Shown here: positions 59,569-64,000 of the stretch, one piece after another
Position numbering within the stretch: position 1 is the stretch's first letter
How the letters are laid out: each line of letters begins with the position of its first letter
Source of the DNA: Streptomyces sp. CA-210063
GTDB lineage: Bacteria > Actinomycetota > Actinomycetes > Streptomycetales > Streptomycetaceae
DNA: 64,000 nucleotides
Reading direction: 5' to 3'
Assembly (NCBI RefSeq): GCF_024612015.1
Contig: NZ_CP102512.1
Coordinates: 1,798,001-1,862,000 of the forward strand
Notes under the pieces: model-generated
The model's database searches: none
The model's input: only the letters and a program-made list of their open reading frames with translations
Told to the model about the DNA's origin: nothing
Translations under genes and position numbers: made by a program

Positions 59569-61806
59569 ATGTCCGGCTCGTCCGCCCCCGGTGACGTTGT
59601 TGTGCCTGGTCCCGCCTCCGGCTCCGGGGTGGTGGTGCGGTCCGCCGCCGCGGGCCGCGTACGGCTGATGGTTCCCTGGCTGCGGGCGCGCCCGGGCTGT
59701 GCCGGGATCGTCGATGAGCGGTTCACCGATCTGCCGGGGTTCAGGGCGCTGCGTATTTTCCCGCGTACCGGTGCGGTGATCGTCTGGGTGCAGCCTGATG
59801 TCGTCGATGTGGGTCGGCTGGTCGCCGCCCTCACCGAGGCGCCGCCGCCGGGCATGCCCGCCAGGGCCAGCCGGTCCGTGCCCGACTCCTCCACCGGGGA
59901 GGTCGCGCGGCTGGTGGTCGGCGGTGCGGTGCTCGCCCTCGTGGGACTGCGGCGGCTGCTCGGCCGGCCCCCATGGACCCCCGGGGGCTCAGCCGGATTC
60001 CTCGGCGCGGTCACCGTCTTCACCGGGCTGCCGTTCTTCCGGGGCGCCGCACGCACCCTCGGCGGCAGACGCCACGCGGGCACCGATCTGCTGGTGACCA
60101 CGGCGACCGTGATCTCGCTCGTGCTGCGTGAGAACGTGGTCGCGCTGATGGTGCTGTGGCTGCTCAACATCGGTGAGTTCCTCCAGGCCGTCACCCTGCG
60201 GCGGACCCGGCGCGCGATCGAGGAGCTGCTCTCCATCGGCGAGGAGCGGGTCTGGCTGGTCCGTGACGGCGTGGAGGCGGAGGTCGACCTCGCGGAGGTC
60301 AGGGCCGGGGACCTGGTCGCCGTGTACGAGCACCACCGGATCCCCGTCGACGGCACCGCCGAGTCCGGCGAGGCACTGGTGGACCAGGCGGCGATCACCG
60401 GCGAGGCGCTCCCGGTGTATGTGCAGCCCGGCAGCGAGGTGTACGCGGGCACGGTCGTCTCCACCGGCTCCCTGACCGTGCGGGCCACCTCGGTCGGACA
60501 GGACACCGTCGTCGGGCGGATCATCACCCGGGTCGAGGAGGCTCAGGCCGACCGGGCCCCGATCCAGACCGTCGCCGCCGCCTTCACCCGCCGCTTCGTG
60601 CCCGTCTCCTTCGCCCTCGCGGGGATCACCTACGTGCTGACCCGGGACGCCCGACGCGCGATGACCATGCTGCTGATCGCCTGCCCCTGCGCCGCCGGCC
60701 TGGCCACCCCCACCGCGATCAGCGCGGCCATCGGCAACGGCGCCCGCCGGGGCACCCTCATCAAGGGCGGCACCCACCTGGAAGGCATCGGCCGCGTCAC
60801 CGCCGTCGTCTTCGACAAGACCGGCACCCTCACCCTCGGCCGCCCCCTGGTCACGAGCGTGGTGACGCTCGACGAAACGGTCACCGCCGACGAGGTACTG
60901 AGCCTGGCGGCTTCCGGGGAACTGCACGCACGCCACCCCCTCGCCGAAGCCATCGTCCGGCGCACCGAGGAACAGCACCTGCACATCCCCATCCACCAAG
61001 CCTGCGAGGTCGTCCTCGGCATGGGCGTACGCGCCGAACTCGACGGCAGCCGCCTGCTGGTGGGCAGCCCCGCCCTGCTGCGCCGCCACGGCCTGGAACT
61101 CTCCGAGGTGGCCCAGGAGTGGACGAGCCGCCTGCGCGCCGGCGGGGAGACCGTCATCTGCCTGGCCCACGACGAGAAACTGATCGGCATGCTCGGTCTG
61201 TCCGACGCGGTGCGCGGCGGAGCCGACACCGTCGTCCGCCAACTGACCGAACTCGGCGTGACCCGTATCGTGCTGCTGACCGGCGACGCACCCGAGACCG
61301 CCCAGGCCGTGGCCGACGCTCTCGGCATCACCGAAGTCCACGCCCACGCCCTGCCCGAGGCCAAACTCCAGCTGATCCGGGACCTCCAGGCCGAGGGCCA
61401 CAGCGTGGCCATGGTCGGCGACGGCACCAACGACGCCCCCGCGCTGGCCCTCGCCGACGTCGGCATCGTCATGGGCTCCCACTCCTCCCACGTCGCACTC
61501 GAAACCGCAGACATCGCCCTGGCCGGAAACGACCTGCGTAACGTCGCCGCCGTCGTGGAACTCAGCCGGCACACCCTGCGCGTCGTACGGCAGAACTACA
61601 CGCTCGCCATCGGCGTGAACCTCGCCGGCCTCATCGCGAGCGCCGGCGGCTCCATCAACCCCGTCCTGGCCGCCCTGCTGCACAACACCAGCAGCATCGC
61701 CGTGGTCGCCAACTCCGCCCGGCTCGTCGGCCACACCCCGCACCTGCCGAGCGAGGCCGCCGCACGGCTGCGGGCGGCGCCGCTCGAGGAACGGCGAGTG
61801 CGCTGA
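59569..61806 (+). CDS. CtpC-like P1-type metal-translocating ATPase
   Basis: 745 residues from ATG 59569. An N-terminal region of about 95 residues resembles a degenerate HMA fold without the CxxC pair (SAAAGRVRLMVPWLRARPGC). Then eight membrane spans, actuator TGEA (278-281), metal motif CPC (372-374) followed by PTAISAAIGNGARRGTLIKG, DKTGT (416-420) and GDGTNDAP. The NGARRG(T/I)LIKGG segment is characteristic of CtpC, which exports Mn or Zn. Co-transcribed with the PacL-like partner, divergent from the uptake operon. Confidence 0.92.
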   Translation: MSGSSAPGDVVVPGPASGSGVVVRSAAAGRVRLMVPWLRARPGCAGIVDERFTDLPGFRALRIFPRTGAVIVWVQPDVVDVGRLVAALTEAPPPGMPARASRSVPDSSTGEVARLVVGGAVLALVGLRRLLGRPPWTPGGSAGFLGAVTVFTGLPFFRGAARTLGGRRHAGTDLLVTTATVISLVLRENVVALMVLWLLNIGEFLQAVTLRRTRRAIEELLSIGEERVWLVRDGVEAEVDLAEVRAGDLVAVYEHHRIPVDGTAESGEALVDQAAITGEALPVYVQPGSEVYAGTVVSTGSLTVRATSVGQDTVVGRIITRVEEAQADRAPIQTVAAAFTRRFVPVSFALAGITYVLTRDARRAMTMLLIACPCAAGLATPTAISAAIGNGARRGTLIKGGTHLEGIGRVTAVVFDKTGTLTLGRPLVTSVVTLDETVTADEVLSLAASGELHARHPLAEAIVRRTEEQHLHIPIHQACEVVLGMGVRAELDGSRLLVGSPALLRRHGLELSEVAQEWTSRLRAGGETVICLAHDEKLIGMLGLSDAVRGGADTVVRQLTELGVTRIVLLTGDAPETAQAVADALGITEVHAHALPEAKLQLIRDLQAEGHSVAMVGDGTNDAPALALADVGIVMGSHSSHVALETADIALAGNDLRNVAAVVELSRHTLRVVRQNYTLAIGVNLAGLIASAGGSINPVLAALLHNTSSIAVVANSARLVGHTPHLPSEAAARLRAAPLEERRVR

Positions 61807-61967
61807 CGTCGAGCAGGCGCAGGTCGGGGCGGTCAGTTGAGGTGGGCTGCGTGCTGCGGCGCGGGGGCCACCCGCAGCCGGTCACGTACAGCCCACCCCG
61901 CCGACGGCAGTGCAGGACCATCTCGACGACGACACCGCCGTCGTGATCCGTCGGCTCGCCTGCCGAC

Positions 61968-63095
61968 TCATCGGCGTTGCCACTCTTCTGCCAGGAGGCG
62001 GTAGGAGCGCACCCGGTCGGCGTGGTCGTGGGTGATGGTGGTGAGGATCAACTCGTCGGCGCCGGTGGCCTCCTGCAGTTGTTCGAGCTGGTCGGCGACG
62101 CGCCCCGGAGAGCCGACGAACTGGGTGTCGACGCGGTCGGCGACCAGGGCCCGGTCCGCTTCGGTCCAGGTGTGGGCGCGGGCCTGGTCCGGGGTCGGGA
62201 AGGGGATGGCGCCCTCGGCGGTGCGGATGCCGCGGACCCACAGGCCGTAGCCGGTGGCCAGTTCGCGGGCGGTCGCGTCGTCCTCGGCGACGACGACGTC
62301 GGCGGAGACGCTGACGTAGGGCTTGTCGAGGTGGTCGGACGGCTGGAACGCGGCGCGGTAGCCCTCGGCCGCCTCCAGTACGGTGGCCGGGCTGACGTGG
62401 TAGTTGGCGGCGAAGCGCAGGCCGTTGCGGCCCGCGACGTCGGCGCTCTGTCCGCCGCTGCTGCCGAGGATCCATATCTGCGTCTCGGCGCCCTCGCCGG
62501 GGACGGCGTGCGCTTCGATCCCGTCCGCCGAGCGGTAGTCGCCGCGCAGGAGCGCGAGGATGTCGTCGACCTGCTCGCCGTAGTCCTGGGGGGCGGCGCC
62601 GGGCTGGTGCAGGAGCTGCTGCTGGAGCAGGAAACGGGGCGAACCGATCAGGTGCTCGGGGGAGAACCGTGGTGGGATCTTCAGCCCGTTGGGGGCTCGC
62701 CCGTCGACGACGGGGGTCGTGGTCGGCCGCGGCCCCGCTGCCTGCCCGGGGGGACGTCCGCCCGAGCGGCCGAGGCCCAGGTCTAGTCGCCCGGGGTGCA
62801 GGGCGTCGATCAGTCCGAACTCCTCCACGGTCGACAGGGCGGTGCGGTGACCGAGCTGTACGGCCCCGGAGCCGATCCTGATCGTGGAGGTCGCGGAGGC
62901 GGTCAGGGCCAGCACGACGGCGGGAGAGGTCCCGGCCACGCCGGGGTTGAGGTGGTGCTCGGCGAACCAGTAACGGGTGTAGCCGAAACGCTCGGTCTGC
63001 TGGGCGAGGTCGATGGTGTTGCGCAGGGCGTCGGCGGCGGTGGAGCCGGACGAGATCGGGACGAGGTCGAGGACCCCGAGAGGGATGCCGGACAT
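61968..63095 (-). CDS. LLM-class flavin-dependent oxidoreductase (MsnO8-like)
   Basis: 375 residues from ATG 63095 (GAGGAG upstream); longer frames upstream are the tail of the next gene. [60 protein letters not shown] and [20 protein letters not shown] are the (a/b)8 luciferase-like motifs with flavin contacts. Long-chain-monooxygenase-type reaction with FMN; substrate unknown. Follows another LLM gene by 16 bp. Confidence 0.88.
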   Translation of the reverse strand: MSGIPLGVLDLVPISSGSTAADALRNTIDLAQQTERFGYTRYWFAEHHLNPGVAGTSPAVVLALTASATSTIRIGSGAVQLGHRTALSTVEEFGLIDALHPGRLDLGLGRSGGRPPGQAAGPRPTTTPVVDGRAPNGLKIPPRFSPEHLIGSPRFLLQQQLLHQPGAAPQDYGEQVDDILALLRGDYRSADGIEAHAVPGEGAETQIWILGSSGGQSADVAGRNGLRFAANYHVSPATVLEAAEGYRAAFQPSDHLDKPYVSVSADVVVAEDDATARELATGYGLWVRGIRTAEGAIPFPTPDQARAHTWTEADRALVADRVDTQFVGSPGRVADQLEQLQEATGADELILTTITHDHADRVRSYRLLAEEWQRR

Positions 63096-63111
63096 GGTCG
63101 GGTGTTGCTCC

Positions 63112-64000
63112 TCAGCGGTCGGTGGACGCGGGTGCCGATGCGGGCGCGGATGCGGACTCGGGCTCAAGTGGGGGCCCGGGCCCGGGCCCGGATCCAGGTC
63201 CGGGTTCGGGTTCGGCCATGACCGGAGCCCAGGGGAATGGCGGGTCGGGGATGTCGCGTCGCAGAACGGGGGCGATGTCGGACTGGAAGAGTTCCAGCGA
63301 GGCACGGTGCTGGGCCTGGGTGAGCCCGCCCGCGTCGGCGTGCAGGTGGAGCACGCTGTGGCCGAACTGCTCGTGGTAGCGGTGCACCTTGTCGATCACC
63401 TGTTGAGGGCTGCCGATCAGCGCCGAGCTGCGTTCGACGAAGTCCTCCAGGGTGGCGAACACCGGCTCGACGCCCAGGTGTTTCTGGAACGCGAGACGGC
63501 CCTCGAAGACCGGCCGGTACGCGGCGATGGCCTCCTGTGAGGTGCGGGCCGCGTAGTAGCCGGCCGTTCCCGCGCCGACGACGGCCCCTGCCGGGTCATG
63601 GCCGTACTGCTCCCAGCGCTCCCGGTAGTAGCGGATGAGTTCGGCGTACGGCTCGATCGGGTGGGTGACGTTGGCCGAGAAGAGCGGATCTCCGTAGCGG
63701 GCGGCGAGGTCGACCGATTCGCGGCTGGTCGCGCTGCCGTGCCAGACCCGGATGGGCTGCTGAAGCGGTCTCGGCCACACCTCGGCGTCGGTCAGCTCGG
63801 GTCGGAAGCGCGGGGAGACGCTCACCTTGTCCTGCCGCCAGATCCGGCGGAACAGCTCGTAGCTCTCGGCGTTGCGGTCCCACTGGTCCTCGGGCGTGAC
63901 GTGGAACAGCTCGCGCTGGGCGGTGCCGTTGCCCTTGCCGATGATCAGGTCGAGTCGGCCCGCGGACAGGTGGTCCAGGGTCGCGTAGTCCTCGTACGCG
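63112..64000 (-). CDS. LLM-class flavin-dependent oxidoreductase, 5' end outside window
   Basis: About 295 codons are visible in one open frame to the window edge. [20 protein letters not shown] and [20 protein letters not shown] are the early barrel motifs. [20 protein letters not shown] and [20 protein letters not shown] are late ones. The enzyme domain ends near [12 protein letters not shown]; a 33-residue tail of Pro/Gly then Ala/Ser repeats follows, encoded by GC-rich short repeats (63115-63215). Probably co-transcribed with the LLM gene after it. Confidence 0.87.
   Translation of the reverse strand, partial: AYEDYATLDHLSAGRLDLIIGKGNGTAQRELFHVTPEDQWDRNAESYELFRRIWRQDKVSVSPRFRPELTDAEVWPRPLQQPIRVWHGSATSRESVDLAARYGDPLFSANVTHPIEPYAELIRYYRERWEQYGHDPAGAVVGAGTAGYYAARTSQEAIAAYRPVFEGRLAFQKHLGVEPVFATLEDFVERSSALIGSPQQVIDKVHRYHEQFGHSVLHLHADAGGLTQAQHRASLELFQSDIAPVLRRDIPDPPFPWAPVMAEPEPGPGSGPGPGPPLEPESASAPASAPASTDR

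Noticed and set aside
59989..61743. Minus-strand 584-codon frame opposite the CtpC-like ATPase
   Set aside because: Antisense shadow rich in Gly/Asp/Val, with no start context.

Overview
The base composition (very GC-rich, strong G/C at third codon positions), the gene families (TetR, MmyB-type HTH, SDR, F420-linked and mycothiol-linked enzymes, DUF5955, DUF2255, DUF1490) and the gene order allantoicase - allantoinase - IclR regulator - DUF5955 - nucleotidyltransferase - malate synthase all point to a Streptomyces chromosome. The mix of conserved blocks with many broken gene fragments is what I would expect outside the most conserved core. No rRNA, tRNA, CRISPR array or complete insertion sequence was seen.

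Layout. 1-5611 (minus): a Tat-exported molybdenum hydroxylase operon of the PaoABC/YagTSR aldehyde oxidoreductase type (FeS, FAD, Mo subunits). It is followed by a second Mo-subunit copy, cut by the window edge, which is preceded by a 54-codon relic of a second FAD subunit. 5997-10438: an MmyB-type regulator, a DUF2255 protein, a CPA1 Na+/H+ antiporter and a secreted beta-propeller protein. 10473-14909: an oxidoreductase cluster (TetR/SDR pair with a palindromic operator, F420-reductase-like protein, diaminopentanoate-dehydrogenase-like protein) with relics of a second TetR, a second SDR and an LLM oxidoreductase. 14951-17871: metallophosphoesterase, and an FMN-binding lipoprotein with its ApbE flavin transferase. 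18016-23833: aldo/keto reductases, a DHA2 efflux pump and two more MmyB-type regulators; the regulators at 5997 and 20959 share a duplicated upstream block. 23884-32669: a debris-rich stretch of small enzymes and regulators between relics of haloalkane dehalogenase, GNAT, cytochrome oxidase subunit I, enoyl-CoA hydratase and SDR genes. A Cys-poor copper-storage-like protein with a possible frameshift also lies here.

32870-42015: an SDR, then the allantoin/glyoxylate block (alc, allB, IclR repressor, MocA-like nucleotidyltransferase, aceB). Similar palindromes of the TTCC-N7-GGAA type stand before allB, before the regulator and before aceB, so the three promoters probably form one regulon. A SelW-like redox protein and a HipA-like kinase follow as an overlapping pair. 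42032-43228: an integrase relic broken by an octanucleotide repeat expansion, and a mycothiol-amidase-like PIG-L enzyme.

43756-48376: four tightly coupled genes form an uncharacterised envelope module: a one-span protein with a Pro/Thr/Asp repeat tail, a polytopic membrane protein, a small secreted/anchored protein and a 792-residue exported protein. The last has a possible PD-(D/E)XK nuclease-like motif, a conserved-looking C-terminal region and a C-terminal membrane anchor. An orphan intrinsic terminator precedes the group. This is my best candidate for an undescribed system.

48394-52945: a hypothetical protein, an MFS relic, a cold shock protein with a long structured leader, and a beta-lactamase-fold hydrolase divergent from its probable TetR regulator across three repeated operators. 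53039-61806: a metal homeostasis island. It has an NmtR-like ArsR sensor divergent from a P1B-4 (Co/Ni/Zn-type) ATPase and a 2Fe-2S ferredoxin-like protein. Next comes a ZnuABC-type uptake operon, divergent from a PacL-like (DUF1490) protein and a CtpC-like P1-ATPase. 61968-64000: two LLM flavin-dependent oxidoreductases, the second cut by the window edge.
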